The notes under the pieces: generated by a model | The model's database searches: none | What the model was told of the DNA's origin: nothing | The model's input: the letters and a program-made list of their open reading frames with translations, nothing else | Shown here: positions 1 to 11,400 of the stretch, piece by piece | Position numbering within the stretch: the first letter of the stretch is position 1 | How the letters are laid out: each line of letters opens with the position of its first letter | Made by a program: the position numbers and the translations under genes | DNA from: Siniperca chuatsi | Lineage: Eukaryota > Chordata > Actinopteri > Centrarchiformes > Sinipercidae | Length of the DNA stretch: 64,000 nucleotides | Direction: 5' to 3' | Assembly: GCF_020085105.1 (NCBI RefSeq) | Contig: NC_058043.1 | Span: 7,197,667 to 7,261,666, forward strand

Positions 1-120
1 CATTCAATACGGGCAATTTAGAGTTATCAATTAACCTACACATGCATGTCTTTGGACGGTGGGAGGAAGCCGGAGAACCCGGAGAGAACCCACGGTAACA
101 CGGGGAGGACATGCACCCTT
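1..120. repeat. Fragment of a common teleost interspersed repeat
   Basis: The first ~115 bases match, from memory, a very common fish repeat whose hallmark is 'catgcatgtctttggac' followed by a GGAGGAAGCCGGAGAACCCGG-like stretch and 'acacggggaggacatgca'. It is cut by the window edge, so class and strand cannot be decided. From 121 to 1080 I see no gene, only AT-rich unique-looking sequence. Confidence 0.5.
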
Positions 121-1092
121 GATGTGATGTTGATTATCTTAATCTTATCTAGTTCCACTGTCAGGTTAAAAATGTTATCTTGAGGGGAGTCCAGGTGGCT
201 CGGGGTAACAGGACTCCATCTCAGAAGCAGAGGATTTAGTCCCTGGCAGCGGCGGTGCTTCCAATTCCGTCAAATTTAGGTTTGTAGTGTTGGTGGGTGG
301 GAAGCCAGTGAGGGATCATGTCCTTGTTCCTGTAGTTACACTTCCTTTCTGACAAGTCTGTGCATTTTCTCTTTCTGGCCACATTAGAGGTCTTCAGACT
401 CAGAAACAGACTCATGGAAAATCTTCCTGAACTGTATAGATTCATTAGATTGAAAGGCACCCGAGGACAGTCAGATCTGGTTTGAACAGGATTAATAGAC
501 CTGATCCAAAATGCAGTGGATCTTAAAAGACTGAAATAGAGAGGGAACTCTGGTATCAGACATACTGACACACAAACCTGAGACCTGCACCAATACAAAG
601 GGACCCTACCAGACCTGATTAGACTGAATATCATCAGGACCGGGCCTGACTCGGGTCCTGGGTCAAGTCTCGGTTTCTAGGGACCGAGTGGACCCATGAA
701 GACAACATTTTACATTAAAAAATGCATCGTCAGGACAGCTCTAAGAAACTTGTGGCTGTAATGAACACTGCCGCCTCTAGAGGACGCAATCCAACAGTCG
801 TAATGTATTGTATGTTACACATCAGACGAATTTCGTGTTTTTAGTCTCCTTCTAAATCTTCAGCTCCAGTTGTGGTGAAACAAGACTTCCTCTTCCTCAG
901 CAGCACTCGGCTGCTCAGTGCAACACTGCCACCATGTGGATACAGGCTGCTTTACACCTGAGGGACCTGCTGCTGCATAACACCAAAGAAACAAAGCTGA
1001 TGACAATAAATATTGACTTGATACACATTGAGATCATTGATCACCCAGTGGAGTCAGAGGAGTAAAGATTTTAGACCAATGATACTGATACT

Positions 1093-2151
1093 CAGTGGTG
1101 GAAGAAGTACTTCAATCCTTTATTTAAAGGTCCAGTGTGTAACATTTAGGAGGAGCTATTGGCAGAAATGGAATATAATATTTATAAGTATGTTTTCATT
1201 GGTGTATAATCACCTGAAAATAAGAATCGTTGTGTTTTTCGTTACCTTAGAATGAGCTGTTTTTTATCTACACAGGGAGCGGGTCCGCTTCCACAGAGGT
1301 CGCCATGTTGCACCGCAATGTTTCTACAGTAGCCCATAATGGACATACTAATCACTGGCTCTAGATTGGGCCTTTCGTGTTTTTCGTGGCCACCATAGTT
1401 TCTCCTACACGCTTGGAAAGGGAGGGTGATCCATTCAAATGGTTGCAAACTGCAATTTCACCGTTAGATGCCACTAAATCCTGCACGCTGGACCATTAAG
1501 TAAAAGTAGCAATACCACGCTGTGAAAATACTCCACTACAAGTAAAAGTCCTGCATTCAAAACCTTACTTAAGTAAAAGTATGTCATTTATTTATAAATC
1601 TAATTTTCAAATTCCAATAAAAATTTTGGCATAAAATATTTGACAATATTTGTCATCCAGCCCATTGCACTGTATGGTAGTGAAGTCTGGAGTCCACTCA
1701 GTCATCTTAGCTACACCCGTTGGGACAAAAATCCAACAGAATTTTTACATGCAGATACATTTTACACAGAAAAACACCAACAAATGCATGTAGAGCAGAG
1801 TTAGGTAGATAGCTTCACTGTCCTATGAGAACCACGTATCTCTAAAAAGTTTTCATGAGCTCAGAAAAACAGCCCGTTTTCAGCTTTGTGACAATTCATT
1901 TCCCAGCTAATCCAAGAGGGGTTTAAATAGTTTATTTAGTTTAAGAAGTAGGAGAATTTTCTCAACCCATAAAGGAACACTTCACCCTTCAGTTTATCAC
2001 AAATTTGGAGATGCGTGGTTTTCACTGGACAGGAAGGGTGGATGTAGTGGAGTAGAATTATAAAGTTGCATAAAATGGAAATACTGTAGTATGTTGAATT
2101 TGTACTAAGTACAGTACTTGAGTAAATGTACTTAGTTACATTCCACCACTG
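1093..2151. mobile_element. hAT-like non-autonomous DNA transposon, interrupted by a nested MITE
   Basis: The element opens with CAGTGGTGGAAGAAGTAC and closes with its inverted counterpart TTCCACCACTG. It is flanked by an 8-bp direct repeat, CTGATACT (1085-1092) against CTGATATT (2152-2159), a 7/8 match. CAG...CTG ends with 8-bp target duplications are typical of hAT elements. The interior carries the 'aagtaaaagtagcaat' and 'agtacttgagtaaatgta' motifs seen in many fish copies. No transposase is visible. A second, shorter copy of its left end lies near 2476-2530. Confidence 0.7.
1127..1495 (+). mobile_element. Harbinger-type MITE nested in the hAT element
   Basis: This ~369-bp element has imperfect terminal inverted repeats (AAGGTCCAGTGTGTAAC at the left, GCACGCTGGACC near the right) and a 3-bp TTA target duplication (1124-1126 and 1496-1498). 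The host element reads through on both sides ('cctttattta' then 'agtaaaagtagc'), showing that this insertion came later. A 3-bp TTA duplication is typical of PIF/Harbinger elements. No transposase is encoded. The inverse copy at 16996-17362 has the same ends and the same TTA duplication. Confidence 0.7.
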
Positions 2152-2475
2152 CTGATATTTGACTACTTCCAGTTCTGTGGCACTGTCAGGTGTGTCCAGC
2201 ACTTAACAGTTAAACTTAAATGTAGATGAGATTTGTAAATCAAGAGCTTTGACTCGTCATGTCTTTATTAACCCTGACAGTCCAGTACAGCGCTGCACCA
2301 GTGCACCGACTGATCCCAACATACTTGAACTCCTTCTCAACCCAAAGGGAGAACAATCCACCGTTTGTCGGCAGAGTACCATGGCCCGATACTCCATTCA
2401 GATAAACACCATGACTCAGGACAAACCTGCAGTGTCAGACTGTCTCCCTCATGGGTCCTCTCTCGACCAGGTTTG

Positions 2476-2620
2476 GACAGTGGAGGAAGTATTCAGATCC
2501 TTTACTTCAGTCCCCTGTGACTGTTATACTATTATATATTATATCATTAGATTATTGTTACTCATGCATTAATGTAAAAGCAGGATTTTATTGTTGTAGT
2601 TGGTTGAGATGGAGCAAATT
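2476..2620. repeat. Degenerate left-end copy of the hAT-like family
   Basis: CAGTGGAGGAAGTATTCAGATCC followed by 'tttactt' resembles the opening of the element at 1093. The rest is diverged and no right end can be recognised. Confidence 0.4.
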
Positions 2621-2640
2621 TTTTTCTTTACTATTTTGTA

Positions 2641-2945
2641 TCGGGCTGCAACTAATGATTATTTTCATTATGGATTAATCTGCTGATTATTTTCTCCATT
2701 TATCGATTGATTGTTTGGTTTGAAAATAGTGAGAAATGCCGTCACAATGACCCAGAGCCCAAAGTGACGCCTTCATGATGCTTTTGTCAAACCAACAGTC
2801 AAAACCTCAAAGTTATTAAAAAAAAGTTTAAATAATTCAAATAGTTAAAAGGAAAAGCAGCAAATTTGAGACGCTGGAACCATGAAATGTTTTTGCATAA
2901 AAAATGATTAACTGATTAATCGACTAATTGTTTCAGCTGTAACTA
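2641..2945 (+). mobile_element. MITE of the 'GCTGCAACTAACGATTA' family, copy 1
   Basis: It begins GGGCTGCAACTAATGATT and ends with the approximate inverted form 'attgtttcagctgtaact'. The interior contains 'cagagcccaaagtgacg' and 'accaacagtcaaaacc', shared with copies at 42245-42604, 30385-30670 (degenerate), 31300-31550 (degenerate), 13880-14071 (reverse) and 52478-52765 (reverse). It is non-coding, and target duplications are not clear. Confidence 0.6.
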
Positions 2946-3621
2946 AAGATGTCATATAAATGTAGTGGAGTAACAATCAGGATTGTAAATTAATTTAATG
3001 ATACCGACATTTATATTATTTACTACACACATCTGCTGTCTGAAAGCGCTATTAGACTTTTAAATGCCTACTTTCATTTGAACAAGGGACGTGCTGGTAT
3101 CAAATTTTAACGCTACGATTATTTCGGCCAAAATATCACCATAAACAGTATCATCACATTATTCATCAATCTTTACTTAAATATTACTGTTAGAGCATAA
3201 ATATGGTTAAAATACTTGTGTTTGACTTGTTTGAGCTCCTCCTTTACCAGCTGCAACATTAAGGTGATGATTACACATTAATGCATCAACAGTTGATGAT
3301 CATCAATAAATATTGATAAAAAGAAAAGAAAAAGTGGTGCAACATCTGATCAAATGTTCAAATTAAATTCAAATAGTATTGCTTCGGCCAACACATTATT
3401 CATCATGCAATATTTGGAGCAATATTTTATACAATCACTCTAAAACGAGTGTCAGAAAGTGTGTGTTCACCCTGTTTCTGTACTGCAGCCATCTTGGATC
3501 TACTCTGAACCTCCTTCAGAGACCTCTGGAGCTCTCTTGCATTTAAGAGTATTTTAAAGTCGTATGAAATTTGATATCAATAGCTGTTATTCCTAAATTT
3601 GCAAGCAGGAGTAAAAGTTTT

Positions 3622-4170
3622 TGTCATAGCTGTACCACTCCTAGTGTCTCTGTCTGTTTGTCCCCTGTTGGTTCCCCTCCTGTGTTTGTATGTGTGTGCA
3701 GGCCTCCGGAGAACTCAGAATCTGACACACCTGCTACACATCTGCTGCTACTCACCTGTTCTCTGTCCACCAATCCAGACCATGCAGTATATCTACCCAT
3801 TCTCACCAGTCTTCGCCAGATCGTCCGTTAACACTAGTGCTACAACGTCTCGGCCTCTGAGCTTGTATTATAGGAAGTTTTCCTGCATGTTTTCTGAGTA
3901 CTCGACTAATCCTCTGACTCCTTGTGTTCAGGTTCACTCCTCAAACCGACACCTGCCTCCGATCTACTCACCGGTTCTCCAGAAGCTTCTCACCACCGGT
4001 TCACCTCCGCTCCACTCCAGCCAGCCGTCCTCGCCCAGTCTACCTGCTCCTGGAGCTTCCCTCCACACACCTGGTTACTCTTTTGAATGGTTCATACAAT
4101 AAACCAGAAACTAACCACTTCAACTCTCTCTGAGTCGTGTTTTTGGGTCCAGAATCTGTGTACCACAACA
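3622..4170 (+). mobile_element. Solo LTR of a gypsy/Ty3-like retrotransposon (fossil)
   Basis: A 549-bp block starts TGTCATAG and ends CACAACA, giving the TGT...ACA ends of an LTR. It is flanked by a perfect 5-bp direct repeat GTTTT (3617-3621 and 4171-4175). Near its right end are an AATAAA-like signal and a 'ctgagtcgtg...gggtccag' tail typical of fish gypsy-type LTRs. No internal region, primer-binding site or second LTR adjoins it, so it is best read as a solo LTR left by recombination. The intact target duplication suggests moderate age. Confidence 0.65.
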
Positions 4171-4175
4171 GTTTT

Positions 4176-5117
4176 ATAAATATAGGACCTGATTTAATCT
4201 GTAAAACACAACTTGAACGTGTTTGAACTTGACCAGAGCCAGACCACAATCTGACCCCTGTGCTTCCTGCTGTGAGAAATGTTTACCTCCGTCTGCTGAT
4301 TAGTTTCTTATCTTTTTCCGTTTCTTTTCTTCTCTCTTTCTTCTCTGCCCATCTCCATTTGTCTTTGAATTTCTTCACACCACCGTTATTTATTCTCTAA
4401 TGGTCTACATCACGTCTCCTCGCCCCGTCTCTCCGCCCACGAGCCTCTGACGGCAGCCTACATTCCTCACTGAGGGAAGCTCGTCCTGGAAGGTGTTGCC
4501 AAGACGACTGCGTTTCTAACGGTGACTGTGGTGACACCGCGGCAACCAGAGACTTCAGTTCATTTGGGTTCATTAGTGTAGTGGTTGTAATGTCAAGGAG
4601 CTGAAGAAGAGCTCCAGGCGACAAGCATCTTAACTACACAGAGAGAGTGTTTAGAAAAGTTGAAACCTGAACTGACAAGACAGTTTGCTGACGCTCAGTT
4701 TATCCACACTGACTCATTCCTGTTTGTCTGCAGCCTCAACATCAATAAAACCATTCAGCCCCATTTTTCGAAATTCCTCTTTGTCAGACGCCTGAATCTC
4801 TCCGAGAGGAACGGGGCGGATTAGACCAGAAAATAGAAAAATGATAATCCCTCAATTGAATTTCATCCTCCTATTCAAAACACCTGATTATGTAAAGAGT
4901 ATCATCGAATGTGTAAACCCTCTCCACTGTCACACCGAGGTGCAGGAGGCTGTTTGGGATTGTATTGACACAAATAACCTGGAAAATGTTTGATATTTTC
5001 CCTCCACAGACACAAAATCACATGTCAGAGATGACGGTGCTGACATTTGTTTCATTAGCAAATCAAACGCCCCACTTTGAATTTGTTGTGACTCTTAAGC
5101 CTGTGGGAGGTCTGAAT

Positions 5118-5148
<31 letters not shown>

Positions 5149-5155
5149 CAGGGTG
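4176..5155. other. Unique-looking upstream flank of pth4
   Basis: I find no gene or clear repeat here apart from a (GT)n tract at about 5119-5148, immediately before the pth4 TATA box. Confidence 0.4.
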
Positions 5156-5158
5156 CTT

Positions 5159-5166
5159 TATAAAAG
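5159..5166 (+). promoter_or_regulatory. pth4: TATA box of pth4
   Basis: TATAAAAG stands about 30 bases upstream of the likely transcription start (~5187-5195). A non-coding exon follows and ends at a consensus donor, GTAAGT, at 5239. A focused TATA promoter suits a tissue-restricted peptide hormone gene. The link to pth4 is inferred from strand, distance and the absence of another gene between. Confidence 0.55.
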
Positions 5167-5189
5167 GTCTGGAGGTCGAACCTGAAGTC

Positions 5190-5238
5190 AGTTTAGTGTC
5201 TGATGATTAGAGGAGCTGCTGTCACCAACAGGGACAAT
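5190..5238 (+). other. pth4: Probable non-coding exon 1 of pth4
   Basis: The stretch from about 5190 to 5238 is bounded by the TATA box upstream and a consensus donor (AT|GTAAGT) downstream. Its 5' end is estimated. It would splice to the coding exon whose acceptor ends at 7322. Confidence 0.45.
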
Positions 5239-7322
5239 GTAAGTACCCTAAAAGACTTAACAAAGCTCAAAGTGTGATTATTGTTTTATGTCATTTTAAT
5301 TTAGTTTGCCAGTTTTTATTTAAGTTGATTTATGTTCAACTTGTCCGTCCGTGTGGAACAAACGTCTGTTTGATTCTTTCAGGCAACAGAACGGACACAT
5401 TTTCCTGTTAAAGTTTAAAAAAAGTAGGACTTTATAAGTCTGTGTGATGTATTTTCCATTTAAAAAATCAGAATAGAGAACTTTAATTTTTGTTTGTCAG
5501 ATTAACGTGGCATTTATCTATGTAATTTTGTTATTTTGATGTTGCTGTATGTTATTTTAGTGATTATTCTTCTTTTATTTTTGTAATATTTCAGTTTTTT
5601 ACATGTTCGAATTCAATCAATCAAAAAAAGTGGTATTTAAAAAAAAGGAAAATTGAATAGAAAATCAGAGTAGTTTCCGTTTCTATTTGTGGATTTCGTT
5701 GATTGACTGAAGGCTGGACGGAAGCAAAGACACACACAGAGGTCATTCTGAGACATTCACGTGGCTGTTTTAACATTTACGTGGTTTTCTTCTTTCCCAC
5801 TTTGAACCGGCATCCCAACAGGAGTTGGATCAAGCGATCAGCTTCCTTGATGTCAGGTCACATGATCTGTTGTTGAGATTTGGGAGGTGTGCTTGTAGGT
5901 TCCTCTGTGACCTACAGTTACCCATAACACCTTTCTCTGCATAGACCCGCAGAGATGTTTACGGGCACGATCAATCTGAAAACGGCGCACACTGTTTTGC
6001 TACAGTTTCCAGGTTGAAGGACATGTTTCCTCGAAACGGTGCACAAAGCTGTGCAACGAGCTTTAAGGTATTCTCATTTTCTCTCGTTTGGTGGGCGTGT
6101 CAGAGGTCAATCAGCAGAGACGTGTATATAAACACCAGCGTATAAAATAGCAGTGTGTTTGCCTACACAACAAGGTGTTCAAAGGCACCACCATTTCCAT
6201 TTAAATAAACGTGTTGCTACGCTGTTGTTGGCCATAATTGCGAGGAGGAACCCAAGCCTCTGATTGGCCGGTGGGGCCAATCGTCACACCTGCTTTCAAG
6301 AATCGCAACCTTTTAAACATGTAACATAAATTTTAAGTTTTTAGGCCAACAGTTCAAAGGTTGGAAATTTAATTTGATTGAAATTTTGAAATTGAAATTC
6401 AATTTGGATGTGACTCTAAGTGATAATCCACTTAAGTTTTGAGTATCAAACAACTGAAAGAAGTAGGCAATGAAAAGTTTGTAGTTTGCTTCTTCACAGA
6501 AAACAGCAGCTGTGGTCAGTTTGGAATCTGATTCGGGAAAAACAATCGAGTATCAATGCAGAAAGGCAGTTGTGAGCACAACCCATCTTACAGTATATTT
6601 CAGCCATGTGAGGGATAAATTCAAGAAGGAAAACAAACTGGATTAAAGATCCTAAAATGTTTAACTTTACAGGGTCAACATCAGGCAAATTGCCAAAATA
6701 AGGACTAAGGACAAGGCTGGAAATAGGCACAAATTTAATTACATCCTGACTTTACACTTACAGTACAACCCTCCAGGTCCTCCTACATTATCAAAAGGTC
6801 TGAAAACATTCACAGAAACATGTCGAACCTCCTGCAGTAAGATCCAACCTGCAGAAACCAACACACTCGATTGATAACCATTGATTGATAACCATCTGGT
6901 TGTCCGTGGTATTTTTTCTGGGACTTTCTGAGTTTTAGCCACTTGGGAGGAGTTTATACTCTTCAGTTAAAAACGTACACATGGTGGGATGTTTTTGGCT
7001 GATTCCAGCATATTTCGATCAGAGATATTCACTGTGGATTTGTGGCCCCTTTTTTTAGGCGCTTAACAGCCAAGTTGCTTTTGTCATTATTTACTAAAGA
7101 ACTACACTAAGGTTTTTTGAGCAGGGAAAATGGAAGAACAGTGTCTGAGATTGTGTGTTTTGGGCCACAAAACCTGCATTCTAAGGAACTCCTGTTTAGA
7201 CGCACATAGTATTTTTTGTATTTCTGAAACTAAATGTTAACTAAATGTTTCCTGATGCTCGCTGTTCTTTTTTCTTTTGGATGAAGAGTTTGATGTGAGT
7301 GTTTCTTGCTGTTTTGTTACAG
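5239..7322 (+). other. pth4 5'UTR intron with repeat-derived DNA
   Basis: The intron of about 2.1 kb holds no gene. Positions 5700-6330 look like interspersed repeat: the block with 'ctgtgacctacagttaccc', 'ttcctcgaaacggtgc' and 'gtttggtgggcgtgtcag' has a partial relative at about 9810-9960. The class was not determined. Confidence 0.35.
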
Positions 7323-7325
7323 AAG

Positions 7326-8352
7326 ATGCAGATGTCCCACAGGCCTGTGCAGTGGCTCGCTGTCATGCTTCTTGTCATCTTTACAACCACCCAGTGTCAA
7401 CAGAACGAGAGGTGAGACGCCTAATTTCAACATTTTTACATGGTGCAAGCTGTGAATGATTTTTAATTGCTTTGACACAAAAAGTGAAGTAACTTAATAA
7501 ATGTAGGAGTAGGAAAATGTTTGGTGTGCTTCAGCTGTAGCTTAAAGGAATACTCCACTGGAAATTATATTTTCAAATACATGGAGACCCAGAATCACAG
7601 CAAAACAACAAAATGTCTACAAAAAATTTTTCTGCTCCCAAACAGAACCATAACATCACAGTTATACTCATTGTGTGATGAAATGTGCTGCAAAATTACT
7701 TTAACGCTGGTTGAAAATACATACATATATCTCTTTGTATGTGTGCCGATCTTTGATTCATGTCTGCGGAAGTTTTCGAAATTGCACAACTTTTCAAAGA
7801 GGGCAATTCAAACCACATTAATTTAAATAGATGGTTTTCAAATTAAAATATTTAAATGTCATAAATTCAGTGGTATTTAAATTTCAACATTATGTATACA
7901 GTAGTGATTCAATGTCACAATTTATTTAGTTACCAATAAGATTCAAATCTTTCTGACCTTTTTTTTTTTTTTTTTTTTTTTTTTGCTTCCATACATGTAT
8001 TTTGATCTTGTATCTGAGTGTTGAATTGGCAGGACCTGTACTGAGGGTGACTCACAGATCTTTCCTGCTCTCTCCCTACAGTCGCCGAGCTGTGACCGAA
8101 CACCAGCTGATGCACGACCGCGGCCGAAACATCCAGAGTCTCAAGAGACTCATCTGGCTGTCCAGCGCCATCGAGGGTCTCCACACTGCCCAGACTCGGT
8201 CTGCTGCTTTCAACCCCACAAAGGCCCTGAACCTGGCTCTGAATCCAGCGCTGGTCCCTGGTGCTGGGAGCTCCCAGCCCACCCAGGTGCAGAGCCTCCT
8301 GAGAGACTTCTTTAATCCCTATCTGACTCAACTGCCCGACAAAGAGCCCTAA
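7326..8352 (+). CDS. pth4: Parathyroid hormone 4 precursor
   Basis: Coding exons are 7326-7411 and 8082-8352 (118 aa). The mRNA exon starts at 7323, three bases before the ATG. Residues 1-24 form a hydrophobic signal peptide ending near TTTQC. A short propeptide ends in Ser-Arg-Arg (29-31), and the mature peptide should begin at Ala32 with AVTEHQLMHDRGR. This agrees with the N-terminal receptor-activating region of the PTH/PTHrP family (SVSE.QLMH in PTH, AVSEHQLLHD in PTHrP). The following Lys-Arg-Leu-Ile-Trp-Leu-Ser-Ser stretch and short tail fit PTH4 better than PTHrP, whose precursor is longer. The Arg-Arg processing site is split by the intron, a typical family gene structure. PTH4 is known as a brain-expressed peptide affecting bone and phosphate through PTH receptors, lost in eutherian mammals. 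The main alternative would be another PTH paralog. Confidence 0.9.
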
Positions 8353-8427
8353 CACCACACGGATGCACAAACAAGAAGCTACTGTACACATTCATCAAAA
8401 ACAATTATTTGTGTTCATCATTTTAAC

Positions 8428-8433
8428 AATAAA
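8428..8433 (+). terminator. pth4: Poly(A) signal of pth4
   Basis: AATAAA lies 76 bases after the pth4 stop codon, giving a short 3'UTR. It is the first canonical signal on this strand after the stop. Confidence 0.65.
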
Positions 8434-8449
8434 ACCCCTAAAAGCACAA

Positions 8450-11400
8450 CGACAAGAACATCTATAGTGCCAAGACACCCATTCAGCTGCCAACGTGTGC
8501 AAATGTTTCCAAGAGTTTAAAAGCAGATTCAAATTTTAGTTGTGAATTCTTTGAGTTTGAGCTGCCGGGAGGTAGTTTAGCAGTGGGCAGAGCCATAGAA
8601 ACACTGTCTTAATGTATGATCACATTCTACATCGAGGGCTGGGCGATACAACCAAAAAATAAAAAAATGTTCAAGCATGAGACGATTCGCAATTTTAATC
8701 TTCTTTTTTTTTAAACTAAAACACGATGAAACATCATATTTTGAGGCCTATATGTGCAGAACAGAGCTAGAATAATAAAAGACCAGCTAGACTAGCAGCT
8801 AGCTAATGTTAGCTAACAGGTCAGGGGCAGAGTGAAAAGAAGTACAATCTACACGTCTCGTGACCAGAGATGATGCCTCGTCAACAAACAGAAAACTCAG
8901 ATCAGTGTGTAGAATAATTTTTCAGTGTGTCCCTCTAGCAGATTGGATCGTTGTATTACAATTTCCATTTCATCGCCCAGCCACACTACTATCATACTCA
9001 CATTTGCTCCATCTCATTCTGTGCAGTTGAAGACAAATTCAAGCATGCGTTTCCTGTTTCAGTGCGATCTCCTCCACCACACTGGCAGTCCAAAGTTCAA
9101 CTTTGACCTGCAAATTCAGCCAACTGATGCACTGTGTTTGCAAATGGAGAAGTCATAATTTTAGCACTTTGTTATCACACTACCAGACTACAAACTGCAG
9201 CATCACTTTCATTCACAGTTTACAGTCTGTGATCGCTCTGCTCAACATTTCTTTATTACCCACATCAGACCTGTGACCTCACAGTTTTGTTGGACAGAGG
9301 GCTAATGTGAATGTAACGTTAGTGACATGAAAGAAAGGGTAACGGCTCATACACACAGACTGCATCTCTTTGTTTAAACCTGTCTCCTAAAAATTACGTA
9401 TATATACTTTTAATTTGCATCATCAGACCCATGCGTCTGGAGAGAATCGTAATGCCCCTGAATTACATTTTTTTTATCAGCAGAATAATTTGCAAAACAC
9501 CACATTTCATTTGTTTTCCTAAAATCCAATATTCTATACAATATTGCAATAGGCTACTATAGCCACTAAAAAATTATTCACTTTTTTTCTGGTTATGTTG
9601 AGGCACTCACAGCTGTTGTTAAATATTAAAAAAGTCCACAGTGACTTGAAGCAAGAGACAGGACACATTTACCTTATTTACATTTAACCAAAGCCACAAC
9701 CTTTCACAAACCAAAGTGCTTTTGTTGCCTGAAGTTGGAGTTATGCTTCTCCGGGCTGCACAGAGTTGAACGTGCACGGGGATATTTATTTTATACTTAT
9801 ATGTAATACATTTACGTTTCTTTTCGTCTCTGTTTTGAACCCGCCGTTCTACAGGAGTTGATTAAACCAAGCTCCTCTGCGACCTACACCCATAACACCC
9901 CTCTCTGCGTAGGTTTGCAGAGACGTTTACGTGTCTCTTTGGAGAAGCATAATTCTAAACTTAACGCACGCTGGATTCAGGACGTGAACCGCGGTCTCCG
10001 GTGTCCTGAACTTTGTCCACCATCCACCCTGACCACCTCCCTATGACTTGTGTGTGGTACAAGGAGCACTAGTATTTCCTTCACTCGAAAAACCATCGCC
10101 CCTGAATATAACCCAGAAAGCAATTACGTTTCCCTTAAAAGTTGTTTGGCAAACTAGTATATATATGTAATTTCTATGACACAGGGTTGCTCGCTTCGTT
10201 CTGTCACCTCGACTCAGAGACCAAGACAAGGCTCTGCTACCTAAAAAATAACAAAACACAAACACAGATTTTGTCAAAATGACGGATAGTAGACGAATAT
10301 CGGCCCTTTCGTGCAAAAAAATATGTGGTTGCAGGTGTGATATGTAACAAGGCATCCTGATCTGAGAAAATAATTCTTGAGGTGGAGGTGAAGAACACCA
10401 CGTGGTGAGGATGAACTCAGACAGCTAAAAGCCTCATATTATCTTCAGCTGTATTTCACAGAAGAGGACTGTTGATTTTGTCCTCATCTTTTACAGTGTA
10501 GTTGTGTTACAGAAAGATCACTTCACAGCCTGTATGGACAGCGGGAATGATTACAGACACCAACACATCTTGATATATAGATGGGCATGTGAGTATTGAA
10601 TTAAGATAAGAAAAGATTTTTAAAAATCCTGTCTGAAATGTGCATGTTGATCATTGATCTTTACTTGGCTGTAGTTATTGATTAGCATATGATACACATG
10701 TGTAGTAGAGTCTGTATAAATGTTACAGCTGTTGTTTCTTCGGTACTCTGTTGACTAATAGTAGTGATTGAATCATGTTCACTTCTCTTGCTCAGAGTGT
10801 AGAGTTTAAACTATACAGTAGGGTGGTGTGAACTTACAGACTAGATAACTCTCGATGTATGTAATGATATTTATGAATACCAAGTGTCTGATTCATTCTC
10901 TTTCTGCATGTGTAAAGAGATATGTGGTTGTATAACAATGATTTGAATGCCTGTAATTTTATCTTGTGAACATTTATAATAAACTTTGTGGATGCATGGA
11001 TGTGGTTAATCCTTTCTGCTTAATCTTGGCAACATTTTTGTTTTTTCTAGCATTTTCTAAACCCCAGTCAAATAACTTATATATAAATAACAGTAACTTT
11101 ACACAAAATAATAAGAGAGATATTCTGTGAACACAGAGTTTGCAGGATCGTGTGCTTTTAATTATTTTCCAAAAACAAAAGAGCAATATTGTGTGTTTAT
11201 CTCATGAATATATTATTAGAACAGGATACCGGACCCAAAGATGGCGCCTATTCAGTCCAATAAGAATTGCTCCGGGTTTACTTCCGGGTACGCGGCCCAC
11301 TGAATATGCGCAGTAGTGTTTCTCCCGCTGGCTCCGCCCGCGAGTTCCCGCTCGGCCCATAGACGTTACATTGTGATGACGTCACAGATTTTAAAATCGC

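Noticed and set aside
3571-4133. Overlapping Pro/Ser-rich open frames on the plus strand
   Set aside because: They lie inside the solo LTR and have no recognisable domain.
7930-8391. Open frame of 153 codons on the minus strand over pth4 exon 2
   Set aside because: It is the antisense shadow of the pth4 coding exon plus a poly-A/T tract giving a lysine run; no splice or family support.
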